DNA from: DASSBG01 sp963800395
GTDB lineage: Bacteria > Pseudomonadota > Gammaproteobacteria > Xanthomonadales > Rhodanobacteraceae
Length of the DNA: 64,000 bases
Assembly (NCBI GenBank): GCA_963800395.1
Contig: CAWDBD010000003.1
Span: 62,001 to 126,000 of the forward strand
Reading direction: 5' to 3'
The position numbers and the translations under genes were made by a program. Shown one piece after another: positions 17,523 through 27,355 of the stretch (positions are counted from its first letter, which is position 1; every line of letters begins with the position of its first letter). The notes below the pieces were generated by a model that ran no database searches, was not told the DNA's origin, and was given only the letters and a program-made list of their open reading frames with translations.

Positions 17523-19369
17523 AGGCTATCCAGCAGCCGATCACCCTGTTGCTCGGCCCACTGCCACATGGCTGGCCAGGCACGCAGACCCAGAGCAATT
17601 TCAGCCATGGACTGCTGCAGACCTTCGGCACAACCGTGTGCGTCAACATGCTCGGGCCAATCGCTGAGCCGTGGCGCACTGTTGTCGGCCATGGCCTTGG
17701 CATTGGCCTCGATCAGGGCGCGCACGTCGGCCTGCCAGAATACCGGTGCATCCGTGGCCGAAACCAGTTCCTGCTGCAACTTGGCGATCATGTCACCGCG
17801 TGCGTAATTCAGATACTCGCGCAGATGCACGATGCGGCCATGTTCACTGGCACTGGCGATGTCATCGAACACATCGGCAGCAAAGCGCATGCGCTGGGCC
17901 GGATCATCGGAGATGCAGCGGTCCGTGTGATTGAGGAGTGTCTCGTAGGCAAAGCTGTTGACGTTGACCTGCCAGGCTTTCTGGCCGATACGTGCCTTGC
18001 CGCGCGCGCGTCCGGGTTCCTGCACGTGTCCAATGCTGTACGGCAGGAACATCGCCTGGGTGTGCGGATGACAAAACCGGGCCAGGGTATTGAACAAGGC
18101 ATCCTCGTTGCGTCCGGCCACACGAGTGCATGGCAGCAGCACGCTGTTGTCCACCGCAAACGGTGTCATGAAGCCCTGGCTGGCTGCCCGTGCGCGGTCG
18201 CCGCCATGCCACAGGTTGTCGCCCTCGAGGTTGCGCAGGTAGGCGTCGCGGCTGGCGCACAGGCGGGCGCGACTGTCCGGATCCAGCAGGAACAGGGCCT
18301 GCGCACTGGCCATGCCGGTACTGCCGCGGGTGCCATTGAAGGTCGTCAGCACACGGTAGCCATCGTGCAAGCCACGCAGGTCGGCCATGGTCAGCCCGCG
18401 CAGGTCTTCCCGGTCGACGGCCCAATCGCCACTGCTGGCCGCATGGCCCAGCGCCTGACCGGCATACTGCAGATGCATTTCGAAAGGCTCGCCATCCACG
18501 CGTTGCCCCGCGTCGAGTGCATCGGCCTGGTTGTCATGGAACCACGCCCCCGCACGACTATTCGGATCCAGCGACATGCCGGCCTGCACGTCCGGGTGCA
18601 TTTTCAGTGGTAGCGCGAAATCCTCATCCAGCAGAAACATGCGTCGCCCGGCCGTCAACAGCAGCGCCATGTTCCAGTTGCGGCCGCCACCAAAGCCGCT
18701 GGCGGGACGATCCAGCAGACTGTCAATGGCCTGCCCATGCTCAGGCAGGGCCTTGAGCAGCTGCTTCTTCACCTGCTCCTGTTCCCGCCGGCCCACATAG
18801 ACCGTGCCACAACCGGTCTGCGCCTCGAACTCACGCAGAAGCTCGGCGTTCTGTCGCGCCGCGCCGTCATCGCGCGAATCATCGAGCAGGATCACGCGAT
18901 GACCGGCTGCATGACGCTGTTCATTCTCGGCCAGTGAATTGAGCAGGCGCCTGACGCTGTCGGGACGGTCGCAGGCACGAATGCACAGGCCGGCCAGGGG
19001 TGCTGGCGTCAGGGCATGGCCACGTGCATCCTCCAGGAAATCGGCATCGGAAATCATCAGACCAGTCCGCGCCAGCATCTCCAGGCCCTGTCGCACGCGA
19101 TCGTGGTTGCCCAGACCCGGCACCTTGCGGATCACCTCGGCCACATGCTCGTCCATGCTGCGGAAAGGCCGACAGTGATCCATGCTCATGAGCACCTGGG
19201 TTGTCAGTACCTGGGCTTCGTCCTGGCCGCGCGTCTGGAAGACCACTTCCTCGTCGGACAACGGTACGGCCACCCCTTCAACTGATGCATACATCGGCGC
19301 GGCGGGGTCTTTCCTGGGAATGAACGGGGGTGGCTGGATAGCCGAACCGAGATTGAATTGATGTTCCAC
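17519..19369 (-). CDS. Large glycosyltransferase-like protein of the polysaccharide operon
   Basis: A 616-residue protein with no signal peptide or membrane segment. A central region looks like a GT-A nucleotide-sugar fold: AGLCIRACDRPDSVRRLL, then VILLDDSRDD, then RRMFLLDEDFALPL, which resembles a DXD metal site. The flanking parts are unlike common glycosyltransferase families I know. The start is taken as GTG at 19369 because GGAG precedes it by a few bases and the methyltransferase stop is 13 bp upstream; the open frame runs a further 58 codons through the methyltransferase gene. The operon context with Wzm/Wzt argues for a role in glycan synthesis. Exact function unknown. Confidence 0.7.
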   Translation of the reverse strand: MEHQFNLGSAIQPPPFIPRKDPAAPMYASVEGVAVPLSDEEVVFQTRGQDEAQVLTTQVLMSMDHCRPFRSMDEHVAEVIRKVPGLGNHDRVRQGLEMLARTGLMISDADFLEDARGHALTPAPLAGLCIRACDRPDSVRRLLNSLAENEQRHAAGHRVILLDDSRDDGAARQNAELLREFEAQTGCGTVYVGRREQEQVKKQLLKALPEHGQAIDSLLDRPASGFGGGRNWNMALLLTAGRRMFLLDEDFALPLKMHPDVQAGMSLDPNSRAGAWFHDNQADALDAGQRVDGEPFEMHLQYAGQALGHAASSGDWAVDREDLRGLTMADLRGLHDGYRVLTTFNGTRGSTGMASAQALFLLDPDSRARLCASRDAYLRNLEGDNLWHGGDRARAASQGFMTPFAVDNSVLLPCTRVAGRNEDALFNTLARFCHPHTQAMFLPYSIGHVQEPGRARGKARIGQKAWQVNVNSFAYETLLNHTDRCISDDPAQRMRFAADVFDDIASASEHGRIVHLREYLNYARGDMIAKLQQELVSATDAPVFWQADVRALIEANAKAMADNSAPRLSDWPEHVDAHGCAEGLQQSMAEIALGLRAWPAMWQWAEQQGDRLLDSL

Positions 19370-19382
19370 GTGTACTCCGTGA

Positions 19383-20255
19383 TCAGCGACGCCGAAACAG
19401 TCTGCGCCACCAGGAATGTGGCGGCTGCGGGCGTCTTTCAAGTTCATTGATGCGCTGCTCGAGCTCGGCAATGCGATGGCCAGCGGCGATATTCTTGCGC
19501 ACCTCGCCATTATAGTGGTCGTAGACCGATTCGGCTGCATCACCGAACAGGTGCAGTGCAGGTACGTCCGGCAGCGGCTGCCGACTGCAGATCGCCAGGT
19601 AATACATGGGCGGGTATTGGATGCCCGGCGACAGGGTGCCCCCCGAGTCGGTCACCGCGGCGGCCGCAGACAGATCACCGTCGGACGACCACAGGACAGA
19701 CTGGAACAGCAGCTTCTGCGCCAGCAGTTGCACATGCGGAAAATGTTCGCCGAGCAAGGCCTCAAGCTCGCTGCGGTACAGCTCGCAAACATGAAATTCA
19801 TTGTCGAACCCGCGCCGGTCGCTGTATTCGGCCTTGTCCGGCGACGACACCAGCAGCAGGCCGCCGGGCGCAAGCAAACGCGTGAACCCGGCCATCATGG
19901 CTTGCTGGGCATGCAGATGCTCCAGTGTCTCGAAGCAGGTGATCAGGTCGAACCCACCTTCGGGCAAGGCGTCCAGCCGGGTGACATCGTCGCAGCGGAA
20001 ATCGAGATTTGTCTTCCCGGCATATCGCGAGCGCGCGTGCTCAACGGTTTTTTCGTCAATATCCACACCCAGCACCGACTCGGCTGTCGATGCCAGCAAG
20101 GCGCTGCCATATCCCTCGCCACAAGCCGCATCAAGCACCCGCTTGCCATGCGCCAATGACTGTGCAAAGGCGTAGCGATGGACGTGTTCATACCAGATCT
20201 CGCGCACACATTCGGGCGTGAAGCGCTCGCCGGTGAATTCAAGCGCGTCGCTCAT
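19383..20255 (-). CDS. SAM-dependent methyltransferase of the polysaccharide operon
   Basis: A 290-residue class I methyltransferase. Motif I is VLDAACGEGYGSALLA near residue 45, followed by VLGVDIDEKTVEHAR and FDLITCFETLEHL. The C-terminus has a short heptad helix (RIAELEQRINELE) and ends with a basic WWRRLFRRR tail that may touch the membrane. It starts by ATGA overlap with wzt. In Wzm/Wzt systems a methyltransferase often caps the O-chain end and signals export; that role is an inference here. Confidence 0.85.
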   Translation of the reverse strand: MSDALEFTGERFTPECVREIWYEHVHRYAFAQSLAHGKRVLDAACGEGYGSALLASTAESVLGVDIDEKTVEHARSRYAGKTNLDFRCDDVTRLDALPEGGFDLITCFETLEHLHAQQAMMAGFTRLLAPGGLLLVSSPDKAEYSDRRGFDNEFHVCELYRSELEALLGEHFPHVQLLAQKLLFQSVLWSSDGDLSAAAAVTDSGGTLSPGIQYPPMYYLAICSRQPLPDVPALHLFGDAAESVYDHYNGEVRKNIAAGHRIAELEQRINELERRPQPPHSWWRRLFRRR

Positions 20256-21451
20256 GCCCCACCCATCCGCCATTGGTGCCGCAAGCGCACAACGCCTGCC
20301 TCGCGACTGGCCCCGCGCACGGTAAGCTTGGCCTCCATGGTATCGAACAGGCGCACGGCCTCCGGGTCGAGCGCGTGCACCCGCACCATGTACTGGCCCG
20401 GCAGCAGTGGCAATTCGGGAAAATCGATGTCGACGCGAAAACGCGTGTCGGCAACAGGCTCGACCTGCACCGCGTCCATGTCGGTGCTGACGCCATAGAT
20501 GCCGCTGCCATCGGCACGGGCGAAGGAGACCATGCAGGTGGGGGTGCGCCCCTCGCGCGAATGCAGCTCGGCAGTGACCCGCACATCGTCACCATGATCA
20601 ATCTGGCGTGGCACGTTTTCGGCCGACTCGCCGTTAAGCTGCATCGCCACAACACCGAATTCCCCCTCGATCCGTCGTGCCTGCTCATCCGCATCGTTGC
20701 CCGATTGCCTGCGTTCGTTGTAGGCCAGATAGGCCTGGGTCACCTCGAACACTTCGCCCTGTGCCTGCACCCGTCCCTCGCGCAGCCACAGGGCCTGATG
20801 GCACAGTTTCTGGATGTGGTACATGCTGTGCGATACCAGCAGCAGGGTGCCGCCACCGTCCAGGTAATTTTCGATCCACTGGATGCATTTCTTCTGGAAG
20901 TTCTCATCGCCGACCGCCAGCACCTCGTCGGTGATCAGCAGATCGGGGCGCGCTGCGGCCACCACGGCAAAACCCAGGCGCACCACCATGCCCGACGAAT
21001 AGTGCTTGACCGGCTCATCGATGTAACGCCCGATGTCGGCAAAGGCGAGAATGTCATCCATGCGCGCGCGGGTTTCCTCGGTACTCAGTCCGTACAGGGC
21101 GGCCGCCATGGCCACGTTGTCGCGGCCGGTGTAGTCGGGGTGAAAACCGGCACCAAGCTCCAGCAGGGCACCGATGCGACCATTCACCCGGAGCGTACCG
21201 GTGCTCGGGTTGAGCACGCCGGTGATCAGCTTCAGCAAGGTGGACTTGCCGGCACCGTTTTCTCCTATCAGGCCGACCGACTGGCCCCGATACACATCCA
21301 GGTCCACGTCGGTCAGTACCGGCACGCGCTCCGACCCTCGCCCGCCGGCCAGCAGGGACAGCAAGGAGCGCAAGCGGTCACTGCGCCGTGACACACGTGG
21401 GTAGGCCTTGCCCAGCCCGCGGGCAGTGACCAGCAGTTCCGGCGCGCTCAC
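20252..21451 (-). CDS. wzt: Polysaccharide ABC exporter, ATP-binding protein Wzt
   Basis: A 399-residue ATPase that powers export of a finished lipid-linked polysaccharide. Residues 1-250 are the ABC domain with Walker A GENGAGKST, signature YSSGMVVRLGF and Walker B LLITDEVLAVGDE. Residues from about 260 form a beta-rich C-terminal domain like those of Wzt proteins that bind the modified glycan end. The gene starts with GTG at 21451 and overlaps wzm as GTGA; the longer open frame upstream is the wzm gene read in another frame. Presence of the C-terminal domain agrees with the methyltransferase next door. Confidence 0.92.
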   Translation of the reverse strand: MSAPELLVTARGLGKAYPRVSRRSDRLRSLLSLLAGGRGSERVPVLTDVDLDVYRGQSVGLIGENGAGKSTLLKLITGVLNPSTGTLRVNGRIGALLELGAGFHPDYTGRDNVAMAAALYGLSTEETRARMDDILAFADIGRYIDEPVKHYSSGMVVRLGFAVVAAARPDLLITDEVLAVGDENFQKKCIQWIENYLDGGGTLLLVSHSMYHIQKLCHQALWLREGRVQAQGEVFEVTQAYLAYNERRQSGNDADEQARRIEGEFGVVAMQLNGESAENVPRQIDHGDDVRVTAELHSREGRTPTCMVSFARADGSGIYGVSTDMDAVQVEPVADTRFRVDIDFPELPLLPGQYMVRVHALDPEAVRLFDTMEAKLTVRGASREAGVVRLRHQWRMGGA

Positions 21452-22305
21452 AGGTAATCCTCGAAGTGCGGATCCAGGCGATGGAATACCCACCAGCCCA
21501 GGGCAAGTACCAGCAAGGCCACCAGCACGACGCCGGCGAACGGCAACAGCATCGGCATGTTCCCTCTGAGCAGCATGTCGCGAAAGGCTACGGCGTACCA
21601 GGTGTAGGGGTGCAGGTCGATGATCGGCTGAAAGCGCGCCGGAATCATGGCACGGCTGTAGAAGATCGGCGCGGCAAACATGGCAAGCATCAGCAACTGG
21701 GTCAGTACTTGCACCAGATCGCGCACGAAGACCTGAATCGACGCCGCCAGCAGGGCCAGGCCCAGTGCCAGAGTCATCAGCACCACCTGCAGCAACAAGC
21801 TTGCCGGGAGCCAGGCCAGATGGATGCTGTAACCGAACAACGGCAAGACCAGCACAATCGCGACAAAGCCCGTGGTGTGCAACAGGAAACTGGCGGCGAC
21901 CGTGGCCAGTACCGGCACCGAACGCGGCATGGGCACCTTGCCGATCAGCGCAGCATTCTCGGTGATCGCCGTCGCCGAGCGCAGGATGGCCTCGGAAAAC
22001 GCCGTCCACGGCCACATCGCCACCACCAGAAAGGGCACATAGCCCTCCGTTGCCCCTGCCCCGGCAACCCGTGCCTTGAAGATGTGCACGAATACGAAGG
22101 CGTAGATGGCCAGCTGCACCAGCGGCTGGATCAGTGCCCACAGACCACCACTGAAACTGCCCAGGAAGCGGTTCTTCAGATCACGGGCAAGAAAGTGCCG
22201 AAACAGGCGGAACGCATGCGCCAGGCCACCCTGCTGGCGACTACTGCGCTTCGCAGTGCGCTGCTTTGGCGTGGCTTCGCTGGTGGCAGCTGGTGTACGC
22301 GGCAT
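21448..22305 (-). CDS. wzm: Polysaccharide ABC exporter, permease Wzm
   Basis: A 285-residue ABC-2 type permease with about six membrane segments; RDLKNRFLGSFSGGLWALIQPL precedes the first, and a coupling-helix region and LHPYTWYAVAFRDMLL near the C-terminus fit the family. It pairs with Wzt to move a glycan across the inner membrane. First gene of the operon. A truncated, decayed second copy of its 5' half exists at 27356-27747. Confidence 0.92.
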   Translation of the reverse strand: MPRTPAATSEATPKQRTAKRSSRQQGGLAHAFRLFRHFLARDLKNRFLGSFSGGLWALIQPLVQLAIYAFVFVHIFKARVAGAGATEGYVPFLVVAMWPWTAFSEAILRSATAITENAALIGKVPMPRSVPVLATVAASFLLHTTGFVAIVLVLPLFGYSIHLAWLPASLLLQVVLMTLALGLALLAASIQVFVRDLVQVLTQLLMLAMFAAPIFYSRAMIPARFQPIIDLHPYTWYAVAFRDMLLRGNMPMLLPFAGVVLVALLVLALGWWVFHRLDPHFEDYL

Positions 22306-22430
22306 GACGGATCCGGCAAGTACTCGAATGAGCCGCCTAGGATACCGTCAATCGCTTGCCGGTGGCACGTGGCAAACCCGATACGACGCCCTTTCTGTAG
22401 GATCGGGCCATGCCCGCGAGCAGAATTTTT

Positions 22431-22511
22431 GTCCGCAAAGGACGCGAAAAGCGCGAAGAAGAGCTATGAATTATTGTTGTTTATTTCGCGTCTTTTGCGT
22501 CCTTCGCGGAC
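22431..22511. repeat. Long imperfect hairpin repeat upstream of wzm
   Basis: Arms GTCCGCAAAGGACGCGAAAA and its near-complement (GTCCGCGAAGGACGCAAAAG on the other strand) enclose an AT-rich centre with TGAATTATTGTTGTTTATTT. A partial copy is at 27893-27916. A short GGGCCATGCCCGCGA palindrome lies beside it, with further copies near 27977 and 28895. Confidence 0.8.
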
Positions 22512-22552
22512 CGCTTTGTTCTTCTTCCTTGATCGCGGGCATGGCACTGCGC

Positions 22553-23810
22553 TCAGTTGGGCAGCAGCAGGCTGAATCCGGGGATGCTGATGTCGAAGGC
22601 GCGCTGCGTGAACCAGCCGGCCGCGATGGCCACGATCAGCCACGAGCCCCAGCGCACCACGCCAATGCGATACAGGCGCGTATCGCGCAATAGCCAGGCG
22701 ATTGGCAGAAAGGCCAGCACGATGGCTTCCTGGCCGATTTCCACGCCCACATTGAATCCGCCCAGCGACGCCGCCATGGCACCCGCCGGCAGATCCAGAC
22801 CGGCCAATGCGCTGGCAAACCCGAGGCCGTGAATGAAGCCGAACATGAAAGCAATCAACCATACACGCTGCCTGACAATCGGGTAGACGTTGTTGCAGGC
22901 GGCCACCACAACCGACAGGGCAATGCCGGCTTCAACCAGTCGGCTCGGCAGGGCAACAACGCCGAGCACCGCCAGCGACAAGGTGAGCGAATGCGATACG
23001 GTGAATGCCGACACCACTTTCACCACTTCCAGCATGACCGGCCAGAAACCGGTTGCAGCCTCCCAGCGATAGCCAGGCCGGCGCGCCGACACGGCCATGA
23101 GAGCCACTGGTATCGGCCAGCGCCGCAGCAGCCGGAACACCGCCACGATGACGATCATTGCGTCGCCTTGTCAGCACTGCCGGGAACAACAGTGACAGCA
23201 GGAACAGCATGTGATCGAAGCCGGTCCAGATGTGCCACATGCCATCGCCGACGAAACTCTTGAACTGGCGCCAGCGGCTGGGCTGCCTTAGATTCAGCCT
23301 GGCCTGCGGTCTGGCGGGTCCCAGCACGGCACCGGCCGTGTGCGTGCCAGCATGTATTGTGACGATACCGCGATGGTAGGGATCGAGGTCACTGAAAAGG
23401 GTGTAGCTCATGCTCAGCGTGGTCGGAATGTTCTTGTCACAGTTGGCGTCGAAAAACATCACCGCATAGGCACCGTCGGTGTGCCTGTCGATTTCCTGGG
23501 CGGTTGGCCGCATCACACAACGCAACCCGTCGCCACGAATGAGCAGGCGCGCCAGTGCATAGCGCTCGATCTGGCCGCGGTGCGCCTTGACCTCGCCCCA
23601 GGTAATGGCGCCATCGTGGTTGCTGTCGATGCCGATGGCGAAATTCAGGTCACGCAGGGCGATATCCCATTGGCCGTGCAGCACATGGTCATTGGCGGCA
23701 TCCGTGCGCAAGCTCAGGTAGGCATCGCTTTCCTTGTGCGCGGCAGCCGGCGAAGACACCAGGCCGCAGAGCAGGGCCAGGCAGAAGCAGGTCCACAGGC
23801 GGGTATTCAC
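22553..23810 (-). pseudogene. HupE/UreJ-type membrane protein, frameshifted
   Basis: The N-terminal part (from 23810) has a signal peptide, an extracytoplasmic domain with an EF-hand-like loop IDSNHDGAITWGE, then FDHMLFLLSLLFPAVL. It then runs out of frame near 23165. The family continues in the next frame (22553-23158) with FTVSHSLTLSLAVLG, LPSRLVEAGIALSVV, FGFIHGLGFASALAG and FNVGVEIGQEAIVLAFL, typical HupE/UreJ_2 membrane helices. The two halves join as one protein of about 418 residues with a one-base shift. It overlaps the TPR gene as ATGA. HupE proteins are linked to metal uptake for hydrogenase or urease, but neither enzyme is here. Confidence 0.8.
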
Positions 23811-25120
23811 GGTGCATCTCCCCGTGCGCCTGAGCGGAGTTGCGCGGCCATGTCCATTTTCTGCTCGAGGGCCGTGACCAGGGGCGTCAGACGCGCATCA
23901 TCCAGCCCGGTGCGGGCGATGAACTGCAATGCCGGCTGCGCTGCCTCGGGCTTGCCTGCAGCCAGTGCGGCCTGCAGGAATACCAGCACATCCTTTGGCG
24001 CCCGCTGCACCTGCCAGTTCTGCCTGGCCAGCGCCAGCGCCTGTTCCGGCTGCCCCAGGACCTGCAGCACGAATGCCGCCTGCTCACGACGATAGACGTG
24101 GCTTCCGCGCGCATCCATCGCGGCAAAGCGCGCCTGCATGGCCTGCGCGTCACTGCTGGCAGTCGCCAGTCCCTCTGCCTTTTCCGCCATCACCAGTCGC
24201 ATGAAGGACGTGTCCGACTCGACGTATGGCCTGACCAGCCTGGCGGCATCACCCGGACGGTTGTGCGCGAGCAGGAAGTCGGCATAGTCGGCCAGCAGAA
24301 AATTGTCATCCGGTGTCCATTGCAAGGCCTGCCGGAAATGCTTTTCAGCCAGATCCGCATCACCCATGCGCACCGCCACATCAGCCATCAGGCCCTGGAC
24401 CCAGGATTTGATGTCCGCCGGCGCCCTGGGACCGGGGTCCTCGATCAGGCGCAACAGCGCCATGGCCTGGGTGTTGTGACCACTGAGGGCGCGCAGCGCA
24501 GCCGTGCATGCCGTGCCCATGAAGTTGCCACCGCTGCTCGCAAGCTGGATACAGGCATGGTTGGCGGTTTTCAGGTCACCCTGGACCATGGCCACCGTTG
24601 CCAGCGTCAGCCAGGCCTGGGCATTGCCCGGCTCGCGCTGCACGATGTGCTGCAGCTGGGTGCGGGCATCCTTGAATTGATGGCGATTCTGCTTGATGGT
24701 GGCATCCAGCAGCGCCACTGGCACGGGAATCGTGCGCTGCTTCAGCCATGGCTCGATCACCGCAAGCGCGCGACCGATGAAGCGTGCATCGCCGGTGCTG
24801 CGGCCGTAGTCGATATAGGCATGCGCCAGATCAAGCGCCGCCTTCATGTTCCTGGGGTTGCGGCGCAGCTGCGCACGCAGCGTTTCAAAGGTGCGAACAC
24901 GCGGATCGCTACCCGGTGGCACGTGCTGCAGCACAACGTCATCGCTGGCTGGCACCCATGGGTCGGTCTGCGTTGCGCCGGCAGGGCCCGCGACCATGGT
25001 TCCGACCAGTAGCGCCAGGAGAAGGCCCGGCAGCGCGCGGGCGAGGGGAAACCTGCGCGCTGCCGGACCGGGGCTGCCCCCGGAAGCGTCCTGTGTCTTC
25101 GATTGTTTCCGGGAGCGCAT
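23807..25120 (-). CDS. Exported TPR-repeat protein in DUF4331/HupE operon
   Basis: A 437-residue protein with an N-terminal hydrophobic segment (LARALPGLLLALLVGTMVAG, about residues 25-45) ending in an AGA site, so it is exported or anchored to the periplasmic side. The rest is helical TPR-like repeats (for example DLAEKHFRQALQWTPDDNFLLADYA) as in scaffold proteins. The start at 25120 is inferred: it lies 10 bp after the DUF4331 stop, but no good ribosome site is visible. The open frame upstream is shadow. Function unknown; it probably assembles with its two operon neighbours. Confidence 0.75.
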   Translation of the reverse strand: MRSRKQSKTQDASGGSPGPAARRFPLARALPGLLLALLVGTMVAGPAGATQTDPWVPASDDVVLQHVPPGSDPRVRTFETLRAQLRRNPRNMKAALDLAHAYIDYGRSTGDARFIGRALAVIEPWLKQRTIPVPVALLDATIKQNRHQFKDARTQLQHIVQREPGNAQAWLTLATVAMVQGDLKTANHACIQLASSGGNFMGTACTAALRALSGHNTQAMALLRLIEDPGPRAPADIKSWVQGLMADVAVRMGDADLAEKHFRQALQWTPDDNFLLADYADFLLAHNRPGDAARLVRPYVESDTSFMRLVMAEKAEGLATASSDAQAMQARFAAMDARGSHVYRREQAAFVLQVLGQPEQALALARQNWQVQRAPKDVLVFLQAALAAGKPEAAQPALQFIARTGLDDARLTPLVTALEQKMDMAAQLRSGARGDAP

Positions 25121-25130
25121 GCGCGGCTTG

Positions 25131-26675
25131 TCAGTTGGCCGGCACGCTGTTGCTGCCATTGGGAGAACCCGGCAGCGGGGTAGCGGCGTAGGGGAAGTGG
25201 TCCATGTAGGTGTCGCCGGCGCTTTCATTGCCGGTGGCATCGGCGGTGGCCATCGTGGCACCCGCGGCACGCGCTCCGTCGGTGTACGGCTTGCCGCCAT
25301 TGGCATCGGAGCTCTGGTCACCGCAGTCGCCAATCTGGCCACACAGGGCACCTTCGGCCACCCGCAGCTCGATGTCGACAACATCATCATAGGGGCGACG
25401 ACCGTTGGGGAATCCGGCCAGGTCACCACCGAGCACACCCAGATCATTCTGCTCCGCCGGTGCCGTAGCCTCGATAGCCGTGTTCAGACGCAGCATCTCC
25501 GAGGGCGTCACATGGCTGGGCTGATTCAGGCCCGGAACACCGGTCAGGAAGGCAGTCACCAGATCAAGGCGCGGTGTATGCGGTACCTTCGCGGCATCGC
25601 CGAACAGGACATTCAGCAGCACCGGCAGGGATGGATTGGTCACGTACCGGGCAAACTGACCGTCCCAGCGCGGCTCGCTGTTGTTGAAGCGGTCCTTGTC
25701 CTTCAGGCCGATGACCAGCTCGTTGACCAGGGGAGCGCCCAGGCGGGAGACCTGGACATAGGGTCCATGGTCGTCCTTGATGTCCTTGTGCGGATCAAGC
25801 GCATTGGCCAGATTGTGGAATGTTCGATTCTTGGGCAGGCTGGCCGTGGTCCAGCCGCCAATCACCGAATCACTGCCATGGGTCAGGCAGGCAGCGGGCA
25901 CTTCCAGCGCCAGGGTGGTGACATTCTTGTGCGTCAGGGTGTTATGCGTGGCGTCACGATCCGACACCGGGTTGAGGTTCACCAGGTCGAATACCTCGCC
26001 CAGATTGACCACGAACGGATCCTTGCGCTGCCCCACAAAGACCCTGCCCGGTTGCGGGCATCCGGGAATCTCGGTGTTGTAGACATACGTGCTGGCATAG
26101 GCGGCGTAGTCGGGTATCGACTTGTTGCCGATGTTGTCCACGGGCTTTGTGAACACCTGCTTGCCCGTTCCGAAAATGGTTGTGCCTTCATCCCTGGTGG
26201 TCAGGTTCTTGCCGGGGGCTTTCCTGGGATCGCCGTTGAGCAGTTCGACGGTGTACGTCTCGACCCGATTCAGGGCGGACTGGTCGGCAGCGGTAATGCC
26301 ACCAGCGTTGATCAGGGGTATTGCCGTTGTCTGGCCATCGCCACCAGGAACCGCAATATTCCTGTACTCGGTGCTGAACCGAAAGCGGAATGTCAGGTCC
26401 GGTCCGGCATCGCCATCGTTGTCGATATGGATGTCGTAGACCGCGCTCGGATTGAGCGCGAAGTAGTTGGGTCCGCCACCCGGATCCTGCAGCGGGTCGT
26501 AGTTGGCCAACAGGGTGACGTAGCCCGCCCTGTCCTGCTCGTAGCTCATGAACATGTAGAAGTCGGTAGCGTCCACGGTCGGCTGACCGGCAATGAAGGG
26601 CGCTTCACGGTGGCTGGATGCCATGGCCACTACTGGCAGCAGGCCCAGCATCAGTGCTAGTGGTTTCAGTTTCAT
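25131..26675 (-). CDS. Secreted DUF4331-family protein
   Basis: A 514-residue protein with a clear signal peptide (MKLKPLALMLGLLPVVAMA-SSHREAP). The mature start SSHREAPFIAGQPTVDATDFYMF is the DUF4331 hallmark; the rest is beta-rich with many Asp and Asn. The biochemical role of this family is not known to me. GAGG precedes the ATG at 26675. It heads an operon with a TPR protein and a HupE-type membrane protein. A relic of its start region recurs at 29120-29228. Confidence 0.88.
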   Translation of the reverse strand: MKLKPLALMLGLLPVVAMASSHREAPFIAGQPTVDATDFYMFMSYEQDRAGYVTLLANYDPLQDPGGGPNYFALNPSAVYDIHIDNDGDAGPDLTFRFRFSTEYRNIAVPGGDGQTTAIPLINAGGITAADQSALNRVETYTVELLNGDPRKAPGKNLTTRDEGTTIFGTGKQVFTKPVDNIGNKSIPDYAAYASTYVYNTEIPGCPQPGRVFVGQRKDPFVVNLGEVFDLVNLNPVSDRDATHNTLTHKNVTTLALEVPAACLTHGSDSVIGGWTTASLPKNRTFHNLANALDPHKDIKDDHGPYVQVSRLGAPLVNELVIGLKDKDRFNNSEPRWDGQFARYVTNPSLPVLLNVLFGDAAKVPHTPRLDLVTAFLTGVPGLNQPSHVTPSEMLRLNTAIEATAPAEQNDLGVLGGDLAGFPNGRRPYDDVVDIELRVAEGALCGQIGDCGDQSSDANGGKPYTDGARAAGATMATADATGNESAGDTYMDHFPYAATPLPGSPNGSNSVPAN

Positions 26676-27189
26676 GGTATTGCCTCGCTGTTTTTGTTGG
26701 AAACAAAACGAGGAGCCCGTTCCTTTCAGCAGACCTGATTGTCGGTCTGCAGTCACTCCCGTTTGTCTGCCTCCGTGGCTGGAGACATAAGGAGCTACGG
26801 GCACAGCGAGACAGCGGACGCAAGGCATGCAGCCGCTGTTCAGTTGCTGTTCATAAATATTCTGGTGCTGGTGGACCCGAGCCGCCGCCAAGAGGGGTGG
26901 CTCAAGGCGGCGCTGACAGTTTCATCAGAACCGCAATCGGCTGATCACGGCTCTACCTGGCGAACCAGATGGCCGAGGCGAGCATTGGAAAGGCATGGGG
27001 GATGCGCCACCTTGGCACCTGGAGGGTCAGTCGTCTCGACTGCCGAGCGTATTTCCCGCTCGGTTCCGCCACCGAAGTGTCCTGGCCTTTGTAGCGGTTG
27101 CGCGGCGTGGCAGTGACTTTGACCTGGAGTCTCCAACTGTGTGTTTGATGTCTTGCTGGATCGAACAGATATATGGCCGCGGACTCGCC
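26676..27189. other. Non-coding gap upstream of the DUF4331 operon
   Basis: This stretch of 514 bp includes the DUF4331 leader (26676 to about 26780, the part that is duplicated at 29.1-29.2 kb). The remaining 400 bp show no conserved protein in any frame and no RNA gene I recognise. The long open frames on the minus strand here are not protein-like. Confidence 0.5.
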
Positions 27190-27355
27190 GGGGCGACGCA
27201 ATTGGCACCGCCGCCACCGTCGACCTGGACCGTGGCCGTCTTGAATTGCTGCGTGGCAGGCTGACCATTCTGGCCGCCGCTGAGGCAGGTCAGTTTCAGC
27301 GTATAGTTGCCGGCCGCTGCAAGCTTGGCAATGTAGTCGGCCCCCGCCTGGCACG
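27190..27355 (-). pseudogene. Fragment of the Ig-like domain of the secreted protein at 31.4-32.6 kb
   Basis: Encodes on the minus strand AGNYTLKLTCLSGGQNGQ, QQFKTATVQV, a short Gly run and ANCVAPA. The DNA closely matches 32048-32243, apart from a shortened Gly-repeat. It has neither start nor stop of its own and is joined directly, in one reading frame, to a wzm fragment. Confidence 0.85.
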
